Below are positions 54,424-64,000 of a stretch of 64,000 bases of DNA, piece after piece. Each line of letters begins with the position of its first letter. Within the stretch, counting starts at the first letter, position 1. Source of the DNA: Bin80 sp965209015 (GTDB lineage Bacteria > Bacteroidota > Rhodothermia > Rhodothermales > Bin80); assembly GCA_965209015.1 (NCBI GenBank), contig OZ242367.1:1984001-2048000 (forward strand), read 5' to 3'. Below the pieces are notes generated by a model. The model saw only the letters and a program-made list of their open reading frames with translations. It searched no databases and had not been told where the DNA came from. Made by a program: the position numbers and the translations under genes.

Positions 54424-56766
54424 TTAATTGATTATTGCAACTCTCCCGTACGCTACTCCCTCATTATTTTTTCCCAAAGCTACAATCAAATACATTCCTG
54501 AGGGGACTAACTTTCCATCCTGATCTCGTCCATCCCAAAGACCTCGCCCGCCACGAGTCTGGAAACGACGTACTAATTCACCATGTACAGCCATGATGGA
54601 GACTTCGGTTTCTGCAACTAGACCCTCAATATATATCTGTGGGTTGGCATCAGAGGATATTTGAACCGGATTCGGGTATATGAATAGGTCTTCGGTACGC
54701 TCTGCAGGTTTGATCGCATCACTCAGTAAGCTGATTAATCCCTTGTCTGTTCCTATAAAGACTCGCCCGCTTAACTCTTCTACGGTGAGCGTCGTAACCA
54801 TGTCCGAAAGAAGCGGAGAATTATCAGTCGTATAGTGTCCCTCCATCCTGAATCCACCACTCTCCGAAATTAGATATACACCATCAGGTGTAGCCATCCA
54901 TAGTCTGTTGGATGGATCCACCACAATATCATGAACACTCAGTCCCCTGAGCACATAGGTGCCTAAATCACGTTGTTGCCAGACAGGCCACACAGCTTCC
55001 GTAGTCGCATCGGTTGCAGCGAACGCACTGGCTTGAAAATAAGCTGGACCGCCACTGGTACCGACCCATATACGGCCAGACAAATCTTCAGTAACCGTAT
55101 GGATCTGTGAACTGGGCAGACCTGTCCCGTTTGATCCAGGTGTTGAATAATAGGTACATTCATCATCTGATACATCTGTTGGCGTCTCATTCGTATCCAA
55201 AATGAGTAATCCTCTGGTAATATTCAGATTTCCTCGATCTATCAGTATGATCCACTTGATTCCATTTGAATCAATGAAAATGTCTCCAAGCGCATTGGTC
55301 TGAGGGGCCCGGTTACACTGCGGAGGAGGTAAAGCAGTCCAGTTCCCATCAGGTGTTCGTACATGTAAAGGGGAGGGAGAGATGGTATTGGTAACCCAAA
55401 GTGTTCCATCTTCTTCACTACCTATCCCTGCTGCAATAACAAAACCTTGTGTACCCGCTGCTGGAAGGAGGGTTGAATTTTCCTGATCATATGCTGATAC
55501 ATCTCCTTCGGGAGACACCTGAGCCAACCCTCTTCCTCGCGAAGCAGCCCAAGCATTCCCCTGCCCATCTACATGCACTCGCCAATAGCTTCCTCCGCGA
55601 ATCTCCTCAAAAAAACGGGTCGTGAAGTTCGTCCATTCCCCATCAGGATCCATACGATAAAATCCTGACCTAGGGATTCCAAGTTGAGCAGCTGCCCAAA
55701 GACTCCCGTCCGGTCCTGTAGTTAAGTCTCCGAAAGGTGAGTCAAACGGCCCCTCAGGGTGAAGTCCACTACTTATGAGGTCCAGTGATCCTGAACCTGA
55801 TACACTCATATAATGACTAAGTCCTGTGACGGTATCCCCAAGCCATACATTTCCACTGTTATCCTTGGCAACAGAGCGTAAATCGTCAAACCCACTAATA
55901 GGAATGGTCTGTGTCCCCTGTGAGTCATAGAATCTAAGTCGAAACTGGGTTACTGCTACTACCTTATCTCCAATAATGTCAAGATCACGGATAGTTCGAT
56001 TACTATTTCCCACCGGCTCATAATTTCCGTCAGGTTTCTGCCTCCCCAGCCCCAGCTCAGTGCCAACATATAGTCGATCATGGTGGTAAGTGATTGAAGT
56101 CACCTTTGAGTTGGGAAAGATGTTCGTTTGGGAGACCCAGCTGCTGGGATCCTGTAGACTTTTCCCTGTGAGCGGGGCATAGGCTATACCAGCATCAGTA
56201 GCTACCCACAATCCAACTCCTCCACTCGGGATCTCGGCGGCAACAAGGTCATTGACTGCAACTGCAGCGGGAAGAGAACCAAACCTACTGTAGGTATCCC
56301 GAACTTCATTACGAACTGGATCAAAGACAACCACTCCGAATCCTGTTGCAATCAATAGGCTATCCCCCAAGATTTGCATTTCATTGATCACCTTTGATGG
56401 GAATCGCTCGCTACGGTAGATATCAAAAAACGTATCCACTTCTCTGGATGATGGATCCAGTCGATCAAACACACCATCCGCATATCCAACCCAGAGAAGT
56501 TGTCTTTCGGAATCCCATACGATCGCTTGTACATTTACATCGTAAAGCCCTTCTGCAGCGGTGTAGCGATCAATCTCACCACTTTCGGGATCATAGCTAA
56601 AAACCCCGCCGGTGGAAGCCACCCAGACAAACCCCTGTCCAGATGACAGGTCTGTAACCTCGCGTGCACTTGTATGCGCAGTCCATGAGCGGACGGACTG
56701 CGCAACAACAGAGGGGATGGAACAGAAAATGAGCAACCCGGCCCACATGCATTGGGTTGGCGTCAT
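54424..56766 (-). CDS. PorZ-like two-propeller protein with T9SS C-terminal domain
   Basis: 780 residues. Signal peptide (to VVAQ at about 23); two beta-propellers made of repeats such as VWVASTGGVFSYDPESGEID and LWVGYADGVFD (about 35-680); then a C-terminal Ig-like domain of the T9SS type A sorting class (LFIYPNPVQIS, SGMYLIVALG). This is the PorZ architecture, a surface component of the type IX secretion attachment complex. It shows that T9SS is probably present. Overlaps ribH by 4 bp. Confidence 0.85.
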   Translation of the reverse strand: MTPTQCMWAGLLIFCSIPSVVAQSVRSWTAHTSAREVTDLSSGQGFVWVASTGGVFSYDPESGEIDRYTAAEGLYDVNVQAIVWDSERQLLWVGYADGVFDRLDPSSREVDTFFDIYRSERFPSKVINEMQILGDSLLIATGFGVVVFDPVRNEVRDTYSRFGSLPAAVAVNDLVAAEIPSGGVGLWVATDAGIAYAPLTGKSLQDPSSWVSQTNIFPNSKVTSITYHHDRLYVGTELGLGRQKPDGNYEPVGNSNRTIRDLDIIGDKVVAVTQFRLRFYDSQGTQTIPISGFDDLRSVAKDNSGNVWLGDTVTGLSHYMSVSGSGSLDLISSGLHPEGPFDSPFGDLTTGPDGSLWAAAQLGIPRSGFYRMDPDGEWTNFTTRFFEEIRGGSYWRVHVDGQGNAWAASRGRGLAQVSPEGDVSAYDQENSTLLPAAGTQGFVIAAGIGSEEDGTLWVTNTISPSPLHVRTPDGNWTALPPPQCNRAPQTNALGDIFIDSNGIKWIILIDRGNLNITRGLLILDTNETPTDVSDDECTYYSTPGSNGTGLPSSQIHTVTEDLSGRIWVGTSGGPAYFQASAFAATDATTEAVWPVWQQRDLGTYVLRGLSVHDIVVDPSNRLWMATPDGVYLISESGGFRMEGHYTTDNSPLLSDMVTTLTVEELSGRVFIGTDKGLISLLSDAIKPAERTEDLFIYPNPVQISSDANPQIYIEGLVAETEVSIMAVHGELVRRFQTRGGRGLWDGRDQDGKLVPSGMYLIVALGKNNEGVAYGRVAIIN

Positions 56767-57293
56767 TCTGGTGTAGCTTGAGAAAGTTTTCGGAGTAAAC
56801 CTGCCATTTCCAACGCGGCTAGTCCTGCATCCCTCCCTTTATTCTTCAGATCAGGACTGGAACGCTGCTGAGCATGCTCATTATTATTTGTCGTAATGAC
56901 CCCAAGAGCAACAGGAATCCCAGTGTTCAGTGCTACAGTCTGTAAGCCTCTAACCGTTGTATCACTAATGAGCTCAAAGTGGTAGGTCTGCCCTCGAATA
57001 ATACACCCCAGTGCAATCATGGCATCGTAGCGATCTGAACGAATCATTTGGTCTGCGGCGAGAGGTAACTCAAATGCTCCATGGCACCATGCAACGTCAA
57101 CTTTCTTCACTTGATGTGAGGAGAGTACTTCTAGGCAGCCCTTCAATAGACCTTGAGTAATGGATTCGTTATATCTACTGACAACAATCCCAAACCTGAC
57201 ATTTTCGGACTGATATAGATCTCCATACATCTGATTCACGGCGATCGAAATATCTGAACTCTGTAGTTTTGAATCTTTATCTGTCATGGTCAT
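56763..57293 (-). CDS. ribH: 6,7-dimethyl-8-ribityllumazine synthase
   Basis: 176 residues. Penultimate enzyme of riboflavin synthesis; it forms icosahedral or pentameric assemblies. Motifs: FGIVVSRYNESIT, AWCHGAFELPLAA, ALGCIIRGQTYHFELI with the active-site His, and VITTNNNEHAQQRS. ATG 57293, with another in-frame ATG two codons in. No FMN riboswitch or other rib gene is nearby. Coupled to the porZ-like gene by 4 bp overlap. Confidence 0.96.
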   Translation of the reverse strand: MTMTDKDSKLQSSDISIAVNQMYGDLYQSENVRFGIVVSRYNESITQGLLKGCLEVLSSHQVKKVDVAWCHGAFELPLAADQMIRSDRYDAMIALGCIIRGQTYHFELISDTTVRGLQTVALNTGIPVALGVITTNNNEHAQQRSSPDLKNKGRDAGLAALEMAGLLRKLSQATPE

Positions 57294-57786
57294 TCTTTAC
57301 GGAGAACTAGTGGTATACCTAATTGTCTATAATGTGGTCCCTGTCGCCTAAGGGCACAATCAGACATGCCGATTATTCTTGAATCTGAGCAATTCACTTA
57401 ATTACTTCGGTCACAGTACACATCACGACTCATTCCTACCCCCTCTCAGGCATCAAGTCAAACACAAATCCTATATCAAAATTTATAGTGCTCAACCTCA
57501 TGAGAACTTGATTCACATCTTCGCAAAGATTAATGATCATTGACTTAGTGGATACACTGACTTGCTAGATCCGACCCACTCTGAACACCCGTTCTATCGC
57601 CTGTAAGTACAGAGACTATGGGTTTGACTATTTTTGTTCGCAAATTGCGGGAATGGGTTTTATTACTCAGGAATGCATTGATCATTCTATTTCAAAATAC
57701 ATACTCAACTGGAATATCCTAACTGACCGTGACATTACATCGTGAAATAGTGTATATTCTGCATTCTGAATGCATAATATTCACTC
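57294..57786. other. Gene-free stretch between ribH and the DUF4143 ATPase
   Basis: About 493 bp between divergent genes, A+T-rich near 57780. It should hold promoters for both sides. No FMN element, tRNA or repeat was found. Confidence 0.5.
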
Positions 57787-59010
57787 ATGCAGCATAAATA
57801 TATTCAACGCTCCCTCGAGCCGATTATAAAAAAAGCGGCAGCAGAGTTCCCTGCGGTTGTTTTGACCGGTCCCCGCCAATCTGGAAAGACAACTTTATTG
57901 AAGAAAATATTTGGTCAGAGATATAAATATATTTCTGTTGAGCTTCCAGATATCCGAGAGGCAGCCAGTAGAGATCCGCGGGGATTCTTGGCGCAGTACC
58001 ATCAACCAGTGATTATTGATGAAATCCAATATACTCCCGATCTGCTTCATTATATCAAGGAGAAAATTGATTTGGACCGAAACGAACCTGGTCAGTTCCT
58101 CCTGACAGGATCTCAGAACCTTCTTCTCGCGAACCAGATCACTGAATCACTGGCGGGACGTGCCGCGATTCTACGACTCTTGCCCCTGTCAAGGCGGGAA
58201 TGGGATGGATTCCCCGATCAACCTCTCATCTGGGAAAACTTGCCGAGTGATCATTCAAAGAATCAAGATAGGTTTCGTCCTCTTTGGAAAAATTTTCTCC
58301 GAGGCGGTTACCCTGAGCTGACAGTGAACTATAACCGTGACATATCCTTATGGCATGCGAGCTATATTCAGACATATCTTGAACGTGATGTACGAACCTT
58401 ACGTCAAGTGGGTGACCTCACACAGTATCAATCATTTCTGAGTGTATTGGCTTCTCGGAGTGGTCAACTGCTAAATATGACTAGTCTCAGCCGTGATCTT
58501 GGAGTTGCAGTAAATACGATCAAGGCTTGGCTATCCATCTTGGAGGCCACCTATCAAATCACTGTATTACGTCCATACCATGCCAATATTGGTAAACGAT
58601 TAGTCAAGACTCCCAAGGTTTACTTCTCTGATGTAGGCACTCTCTGTCATCTTGTTGGATTGAAGGATCCTATGCATGCTTCTGCCGGTCCTATGGGAGG
58701 TGTGATTCTTGAGACGGCAGTTCTATCCGAGATCGTTCGGACGCTGACACATCGAGGCATTGAGCCACGGATTTATTTCTGGCGGACTGTAGCTGGTTTG
58801 GAGATTGATTTCATTGTTCAGATAGACCAAGACTTGATTCCAATTGAAGTGAAATTGTCTGCGACTCCGCGTCCTTCAATGGCATCCTCCATTCAAGTTC
58901 TTCAACAAGAATTGGGAGATACAGTATTTTCTGGATATGTGATACACCCAGGTGACATTCGATTATCGCTTGGGCAACAGGTCACTGCTATACCTTTTAC
59001 AGATTTGTAG
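57787..59010 (+). CDS. AAA ATPase with DUF4143 domain
   Basis: 407 residues. The N-terminal AAA_14 domain has Walker A GPRQSGKTT (28-36), Walker B VIIDEIQY (D78, E79) and a sensor in LLTGSQN. The C-terminal half (about 210-400) is DUF4143, with PKVYFSDVGTLCHL and a PD-(D/E)XK-like ending EIDFIVQ and PIEVKLSA. Such proteins are common, often horizontally spread, and of unknown function; a link to conflict or restriction-like systems is speculative. It stands alone in gene-poor DNA. Confidence 0.88.
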   Translation: MQHKYIQRSLEPIIKKAAAEFPAVVLTGPRQSGKTTLLKKIFGQRYKYISVELPDIREAASRDPRGFLAQYHQPVIIDEIQYTPDLLHYIKEKIDLDRNEPGQFLLTGSQNLLLANQITESLAGRAAILRLLPLSRREWDGFPDQPLIWENLPSDHSKNQDRFRPLWKNFLRGGYPELTVNYNRDISLWHASYIQTYLERDVRTLRQVGDLTQYQSFLSVLASRSGQLLNMTSLSRDLGVAVNTIKAWLSILEATYQITVLRPYHANIGKRLVKTPKVYFSDVGTLCHLVGLKDPMHASAGPMGGVILETAVLSEIVRTLTHRGIEPRIYFWRTVAGLEIDFIVQIDQDLIPIEVKLSATPRPSMASSIQVLQQELGDTVFSGYVIHPGDIRLSLGQQVTAIPFTDL

Positions 59011-59723
59011 AGGAATGGATTGAAAGATAAGTATGGTAGCCATAGATGTGCAGCAGTCATAGATTATGTCCCGAAGTAGTCTGCACCTGAAACGAAGAAA
59101 AATAAATTGATCCTGAGTCTATTGTTGCAGGTCTAGTTGTGCAATGAGATTGATCTATCCACTGGTGAAATTTGAAGTGTCTAGCAAATAGACTCCAAAT
59201 TCCTGTCAACGAGAGTTGATGGATCCTCTCTATAGTTCGTTGATATTTTCTCTGAATGCCAATATCTCTGAGCGGCTCCCTACGAACACATATACTGATT
59301 CAGGATAGAGGTCATAACCGCATGGGTTAACACCAGAAAGCATCACCCCCCCCTACTGCCAGAATGATCACAAAAACTCCATCAGTTGGTTAGCAATATG
59401 ACTACCCAAAGATAGGTCTTTGTATCAGATTGGGGTGCAAAGCGTATTTATCATGCTTACGCCAGACACTTATGAAAATCATTCTACTGTCATGCGGCAA
59501 TGATATATTTAATGCTTTAAGAGGAATCATTTGGAAGTTCTGTTTGAGCATATACAAATACCATCTGGCATTTCAAGGGTACAGAGAATAACGCGGAAGG
59601 AATAAATCTGGCAGGAATTAAAGTAAGAGCAGGCCAATCAATACCATTACAAAAGAGGCCCTGCTGATAATATATTGAACACGCCCAGCGTAAAGGCTAA
59701 CCAAGGCCGAGCCAAAAGATTTG

Positions 59724-59751
59724 ACCGACATCGTCTCCATTTGATGTCGGT
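59724..59751. repeat. Perfect 9-bp inverted repeat
   Basis: ACCGACATC and GATGTCGGT separated by 10 bases, in gene-free DNA. No T tract follows on the plus strand, so it is not a clear terminator. It could be an element end, operator or old terminator. Confidence 0.4.
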
Positions 59752-60088
59752 GTGCCAATGTATATGTATTCTAAAAAATGTCCTCAATCCTAAGCAGGTA
59801 GATCTTATCCTTCCTACTGTGAGCAAGGAAGATATGTCAAAATGAGATTACACAGCGGTAGACGTTCAGTAATTCTCCCCTGAGATCACTCAATTTTGAG
59901 GACTTGATTTAACGTCGTTTAAGCTGGATGATTACCTGCCCAAATAATACCGAACCCAACAAGCCGATCCAGAATGACTCATCCATCATTGGCACGTTTA
60001 TAGACTTCACTCTGGAGCATCAATTTCAACTTACCATGGATCGACAACCCTATCAAGAGTTGAAAAAATCCAAAACAACTCGCTATTG

Positions 60089-60117
60089 GGGGTGCACATT
60101 TACAACTTGTGCACCCC
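60089..60117 (-). terminator. Intrinsic terminator of the fibronectin gene
   Basis: A 10-bp perfect stem, GGGGTGCACA with TGTGCACCCC, around a 9-base loop, 17 bp beyond the gene's stop. Downstream on the minus strand is a T-rich tract (TTGTTTTGGATTTTTTC). Good form and position for a rho-independent terminator. Confidence 0.75.
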
Positions 60118-60134
60118 AAATCGGCTAGCTTGAA

Positions 60135-63100
60135 TTACTTCATAAGGGTCATCCGACCTTTGGCGAGTTGGGCACCTGCATCTAGATTGGCAATGACACG
60201 ATAGATATAGACTCCAGATGGCAGGTTGGGAACTGCTAGCATCAGGGACTTTGATGGACCCGCAGAGACACCAAAGAACTCTTCTACGTGAACTCTTTGT
60301 CCCAACAGATTGAATACCTCAACTGACAGGTCTGCCGCCGTTGGCAAATCCACCAAGATATTTGTCGATGGGTTGAATGGATTTGGATAATTCCCCAACA
60401 GGACAAATTCTGTCACCGTGTGACCTGCTTCAAGAGACGTTGTCCCCATCACTTCAATCGTAAAGTCTGTGCTGACCACCGTTCCGATATTATCGGTTGC
60501 AGTATATGTATACATTGTTGGAACAGAAGGCTCCTGTGGAGTACCCGAGATGTGCGGGCCTAGGGCATCAAACATTAGTCCAGGGGGCAACTCAGGACTT
60601 AGGGTGTACACATATGGGGATTGTCCTCCCGAGGCTTCGGGCAGGTTCAATTGCTCAATCGGTTGAGACACGGTGTAGATCTGGTCTTGTATGGTACCCG
60701 TCAGCGTAAATGCGTCTTGGCAATTTGAGCCCATCACCTCAGATACGGTTTGTAGCCAATCCTGAAACTCATCATAGATCGGTGCACAGAGCGACTGACC
60801 ATCAAAATGGAGAATTTCCAGATTCTCTATGTTCGTCATCTCCCCAGGGAGTGTACCCTCCAGGTTGTTCTGATCTATTCTGAATTCAATGAGTCCTGTC
60901 AGGTTTCCCACAGTTTCGGGTAGAGTACCGAGCATCCCAACGCCGCTTAGATTCAGTTCCGTTACACGTCCACGATAGACTTCTACCCCACTCCACGCAT
61001 TTAACTCTTGGATCTGGGGGAGCTCAGAGTCTGCAATAGACCAGTTTTCCTGGGCGGTCCACCGAACTCCTTCCGTCTCTTCGTAGATATTTTTCAATGC
61101 TAGCCAGTCCTCCTCCAATTCTGCGGACGGAGAGGTGGTAGCTGAAAGGGTTGCATAGGGCCCTGTACCGATCTCATTCGTTGCAGCAATCTGCACTTCA
61201 TAAGACGTTCCAGAGAGGAGTTCACTCAGAGTCACTTCATTGGATGTATAGTTGTTTTCTACCCATTCGCCCGGCTGGAATCCTTCTAATTCCCGGTCTC
61301 CATCGGATTCTCTATGGCGTACCTCGTATCGCAGGATCTCTACACCTCCATCCCGTTCGGGGGACTGCCAACTTAATTCAAGTTCGGAATCCGAAGCAGA
61401 TTGAATCAAGAAGTCTAATGGAGACGATGGGATGGTTGCATCCTGTGTGGAAGCTGCCCCGGCATAGACTGTCTCTGTATTATCTACCAAATGAAAGAGT
61501 TCAACATCGTAGACAATGCCAGGAGAAAGGTCATAAATTCGTGCATAGCCCTCATTCGTCAGGTTAGGAACCTGTTCCCACTCCGAGGCGGATAACTCCT
61601 TGTAGTATAATTCATACACATCTGTAGATGCAGAACTAGAACCCTGTGAGGCTTTTCCTGAACCTGATAGTGAGGTAGCCCAAAACACATCCAATTCGGT
61701 TGTACTTTGTCCACAAACTGTCAGCGTTAATGGGGCATTCGGCTGAGTTGAGGTCTGCGTGGCAGCAGATCCATTCGTGTACGATCCTTTCCCTGTGCGA
61801 TTCATTGCGGCAACCCGAACCTCGTATAGAGTAGATGCACTCAGTCCGCTGATCGTCTCCTGTAAGCCGGTTTCCTCACGCGTCCATGTAGTCCATGAAT
61901 TGATACCGGTTCTGTAGCCAATCTCATAGCTTGTAATTGGAGCGCCTCCATTGTCAAAAGGTGCATCCCATGATAGACGAAGTGCATCGTCTGAGCTCCC
62001 ACATACGACCAGATTTTCTGGAACACTCGGAGGAGTAGCCTGGGTTGTTGCAGATTCCTGAACAAACTCGCCATGCTCTGCCTCAATCAACCCGGCAACC
62101 CGAACCTGATAGGTTGTCCCGGCCATGAGATCCGTGATCGTAACCTCGGTGGAGAGTCCTGTATGAGCAATCTGCTGCCAAGTCCCTGAACTCTCATCTC
62201 CACGATACTCCACACGATAGCCGGTCACATCAGGCCCCGAGGAAGGAACTGTCCATGAAGCCTGAATACTCGAAGTGGACAAGACTGTCAGCGTTAAGGA
62301 GGAGGGAGCGTCAGGTAAGCCCGTTTCATCCATGGTCTGTCCGATGCTCTGAACAAACGATCCCGTAAAGTCGGCATTGATCGCCGCAACCCGTACATCA
62401 TAGCTCGTTCCTGAGGCAAGATTTTGAATGAGCACGGTGGTGCTCTCCGAACTCTCTTCTTCCCAGTCTCCGGGCTGTCTTCCCGTTTGGATTTCATCCT
62501 CGTCGGAGACGCGGTAGTCAATGCGATACCGAAGGATCGGGATCCCTCCCTCGTCCACCGGAGCTGTCCATGATACTTCCAGATCTGTCGTAGAGGTGCC
62601 GGTAATAATCAGAGCGCGTGGAGGGGAGGGAGCGGTCGCAGACTCGGTCGTTACCGTACCGGTTTCAAATTCACCTGCCCCCAAAGCATTCACCGCGGCA
62701 ATGTGCACCTGATATTCCGTTCCCACCATAAGTCCGGTCAGGATTACTTCGGTCGTCCCTGCACGGCGAGTAAGAGTCATCGGATCCGAATCCGCCGGCG
62801 CATTGACAGGGATATACTCAATCGTGTACGACCGCAATGCCAATCCACCCGTCTCGTCGGGTCTTACCCAAGTGACGCGAACCTCGGTCGGAGATAGCGA
62901 AGTGAGGACCACATTCGATGGCATGCCGGGACGTGAGGTCTCGGATGTCGTCGTCGCTATTTCAATCTCCGTATACTCCCCCTGTCCGGCAGAATTCTCC
63001 GCAGCCACGCGCACATCATATGATGTGTTGGAGAGCAGATCGGTAAGTTCAAATGTGGTTTCTGTGGTTGAGAGTTGCTCCCAGTCCCCAGCAGGTTCTG

Positions 63101-64000
63101 CACCCTCTCCATCAGGATCGGACGTCCGATACTCTACAATGTAGGACAGTGAAACTCCTGAATTATTTTGATCTGGTGCTGACCATGTGACCAAAATCCT
63201 TGATGGCGAAGTTGCACGAACCGATAGATCAAGGGGCTGATTCGGAACTGCGATACTTGTAGTTGCCGAGGCTTCGGTATACGGCCCGATCCCCGCTGAA
63301 TTGATCGCCGCCACTTGGACATCATAGGACGTTCCACCGGTGAGCCCCTCAACGAAAGCGCTGGTCTCCGTCCCGGTTTGTTCTACAGCGATCCATGGAC
63401 CTGCTTCCTCAGTATCCGTCGCAGAAGTCCGATATTGAATACTGTACCCCGTAACCGCAGACCCACTCGTTTCAGTGGGAGGTGACCAGGTCACCGACAG
63501 TTCACTGGAGGAAATGACCGTGATTGCAAGATCCAAGGGTACAGAGGTGACACCGATATTCAGTGTCGTGAACGTCTGCGATGCAAAAGGACCTTCCCCC
63601 ACAGAGTTGACCGCAGCAACTTGCACATTGTACACCGTTTCCGCGACTAAATCCGTCAACGTGGCATTGGTCGTCGTGTGGTCACTGAATTCCCAATCTC
63701 CCGGAGCAGTACCCGGTCCTGAACCATCGGCATCTGCCAAGCGGTAGCCAACCCGGTACCCCGTCACAGCGGATCCCCCGTTCTCATCGGATGAGAATTC
63801 CGTCCAAGCCAACTCTGCCCCAGTATGAGAAATAGATAAAACTTCAAATCCATCCGGTGGACTCGTTGGCACCGTGGCCGGATTCGTGACACCGACCGTA
63901 TTGGAGGAGTACTCTCCATCTCCAATACTGTTGTTTGCAGCAATCTGAACATCATACGATGTACCAGCACTCAATTGCGTGAGCGTACGTTGTAGACTCG
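60135..64000 (-). CDS. Giant fibronectin type III T9SS-secreted protein, 5' end outside window
   Basis: The frame is open to the window edge, so 1,280 or more residues of the C-terminal part are seen; the TTG at 63974 is internal. A partial and then nine full fibronectin type III repeats occur, each with a W near strand B and GTSYDVQVAA-type strand F. Then come a leucine-rich segment (TELNLSGVGMLGTLPETVGN, ENLEILHFDG), an Ig/putative He_PIG-like domain (LPPGLMFDALGPHISGTP), and a T9SS type A sorting domain (LLGNYPNPFNPSTNI ... LPSGVYIYRVI). Predicted as a large cell-surface adhesin or matrix protein exported by T9SS. Ligand unknown. Confidence 0.9.
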   Translation of the reverse strand, partial: SLQRTLTQLSAGTSYDVQIAANNSIGDGEYSSNTVGVTNPATVPTSPPDGFEVLSISHTGAELAWTEFSSDENGGSAVTGYRVGYRLADADGSGPGTAPGDWEFSDHTTTNATLTDLVAETVYNVQVAAVNSVGEGPFASQTFTTLNIGVTSVPLDLAITVISSSELSVTWSPPTETSGSAVTGYSIQYRTSATDTEEAGPWIAVEQTGTETSAFVEGLTGGTSYDVQVAAINSAGIGPYTEASATTSIAVPNQPLDLSVRATSPSRILVTWSAPDQNNSGVSLSYIVEYRTSDPDGEGAEPAGDWEQLSTTETTFELTDLLSNTSYDVRVAAENSAGQGEYTEIEIATTTSETSRPGMPSNVVLTSLSPTEVRVTWVRPDETGGLALRSYTIEYIPVNAPADSDPMTLTRRAGTTEVILTGLMVGTEYQVHIAAVNALGAGEFETGTVTTESATAPSPPRALIITGTSTTDLEVSWTAPVDEGGIPILRYRIDYRVSDEDEIQTGRQPGDWEEESSESTTVLIQNLASGTSYDVRVAAINADFTGSFVQSIGQTMDETGLPDAPSSLTLTVLSTSSIQASWTVPSSGPDVTGYRVEYRGDESSGTWQQIAHTGLSTEVTITDLMAGTTYQVRVAGLIEAEHGEFVQESATTQATPPSVPENLVVCGSSDDALRLSWDAPFDNGGAPITSYEIGYRTGINSWTTWTREETGLQETISGLSASTLYEVRVAAMNRTGKGSYTNGSAATQTSTQPNAPLTLTVCGQSTTELDVFWATSLSGSGKASQGSSSASTDVYELYYKELSASEWEQVPNLTNEGYARIYDLSPGIVYDVELFHLVDNTETVYAGAASTQDATIPSSPLDFLIQSASDSELELSWQSPERDGGVEILRYEVRHRESDGDRELEGFQPGEWVENNYTSNEVTLSELLSGTSYEVQIAATNEIGTGPYATLSATTSPSAELEEDWLALKNIYEETEGVRWTAQENWSIADSELPQIQELNAWSGVEVYRGRVTELNLSGVGMLGTLPETVGNLTGLIEFRIDQNNLEGTLPGEMTNIENLEILHFDGQSLCAPIYDEFQDWLQTVSEVMGSNCQDAFTLTGTIQDQIYTVSQPIEQLNLPEASGGQSPYVYTLSPELPPGLMFDALGPHISGTPQEPSVPTMYTYTATDNIGTVVSTDFTIEVMGTTSLEAGHTVTEFVLLGNYPNPFNPSTNILVDLPTAADLSVEVFNLLGQRVHVEEFFGVSAGPSKSLMLAVPNLPSGVYIYRVIANLDAGAQLAKGRMTLMK

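Larger units (their letters stand above)
59011..60134. other. Gene-free stretch of about 1.1 kb
   Basis: No acceptable frame on either strand; a 66-codon plus frame at 59928-60128 runs through the fibronectin gene's terminator and is not credible. One perfect 9-bp inverted repeat is present (59724-59751). The stretch may be decayed accessory DNA. Confidence 0.5.

Noticed and set aside
59928..60128. 66-codon plus-strand frame before the fibronectin gene
   Set aside because: Its end passes through the 10-bp terminator stem of the opposite gene, and it has no recognisable features.
63974..63976. TTG at 63974 as the true start of the fibronectin gene
   Set aside because: The frame stays open to the window edge and the residues before it (LQRTLTQ) continue a fibronectin repeat, so the start lies outside.
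60135..64000. CRISPR or short tandem DNA repeats in the repeat-rich region
   Set aside because: The periodicity of about 270-300 bp reflects protein domains; there are no short identical repeats with unique spacers.

Overview
The window looks like chromosome from the Bacteroidota / Rhodothermota / Balneolota side of the bacterial tree. The evidence is a PorZ-like propeller protein, a secreted fibronectin protein ending in a type IX secretion (T9SS) sorting domain with a YPNPFNPST-type motif, a GldE-like CBS/CorC protein, BshB1 of bacillithiol synthesis, BamD beside a TPR plus periplasmic-binding lipoprotein-like protein, and few strong Shine-Dalgarno sites. I cannot assign a species. Most of the window is core housekeeping sequence with moderate base composition. 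The accessory parts are about 0-1.7 kb, 21.7-22.0 kb, 26-32 kb, 49.3-50.3 kb and 57.3-64 kb.

Layout. 1-1.7 kb: a DprA/Smf-like protein (cut by the window edge) and a RecQ C-terminal/phosphoribosyltransferase protein without a helicase domain. 1.9-9.8 kb: mazG, ssb, an NSS sodium symporter, a CNNM/CBS protein, purF, an NTF2-like secreted protein and a MoeB-rhodanese fusion. 9.9-17.9 kb (minus): plsC, htrA-like protease, aroC, valS and a NodU-type carbamoyltransferase, tightly packed. 17.9-25.7 kb: glycosyltransferase plus thioredoxin lipoprotein, a nitrilase-family amidase, prmC, a ZIP-like protein, a glutamine amidotransferase, an NhaC antiporter and a thioredoxin-fold protein.

25.9-31.7 kb is the most dynamic region. 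Four tandem paralogues encode small secreted proteins with conserved ends and a variable glycine-rich core, and duplicated intergenic DNA lies between them. Next to them is a complete ISL3-family insertion sequence (29980-31394) bounded by the 8-bp direct repeat ATTACTGG. It splits a PEGA-domain lipoprotein gene, and removing the element and one repeat restores a 126-codon frame. A collinear left-end remnant of a related element lies near 21.83-21.93 kb.

32.3-47.3 kb (minus): a TPR/periplasmic-binding protein, bamD, nadD and a PhoU-like gene, then a long co-directional run hrcA-grpE-dnaJ, leuS, bshB1, efp, accB, accC, gcvH, guaA. 47.5-57.3 kb: sppA, gpmI, an extended nth, a DUF4105 protein whose end is antisense to tRNA-Glu, tRNA-His, porZ-like and ribH. 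57.8-64 kb: a lone DUF4143 ATPase in gene-poor DNA, then the 3' part of a giant fibronectin type III T9SS cargo gene with a good intrinsic terminator.

No CRISPR array, rRNA or prophage was seen. The best candidates for something new are the variable-core paralogue array and the DprA-like/RecQ-tail-PRT pair. The best-proved event is the IS disruption of the PEGA lipoprotein.
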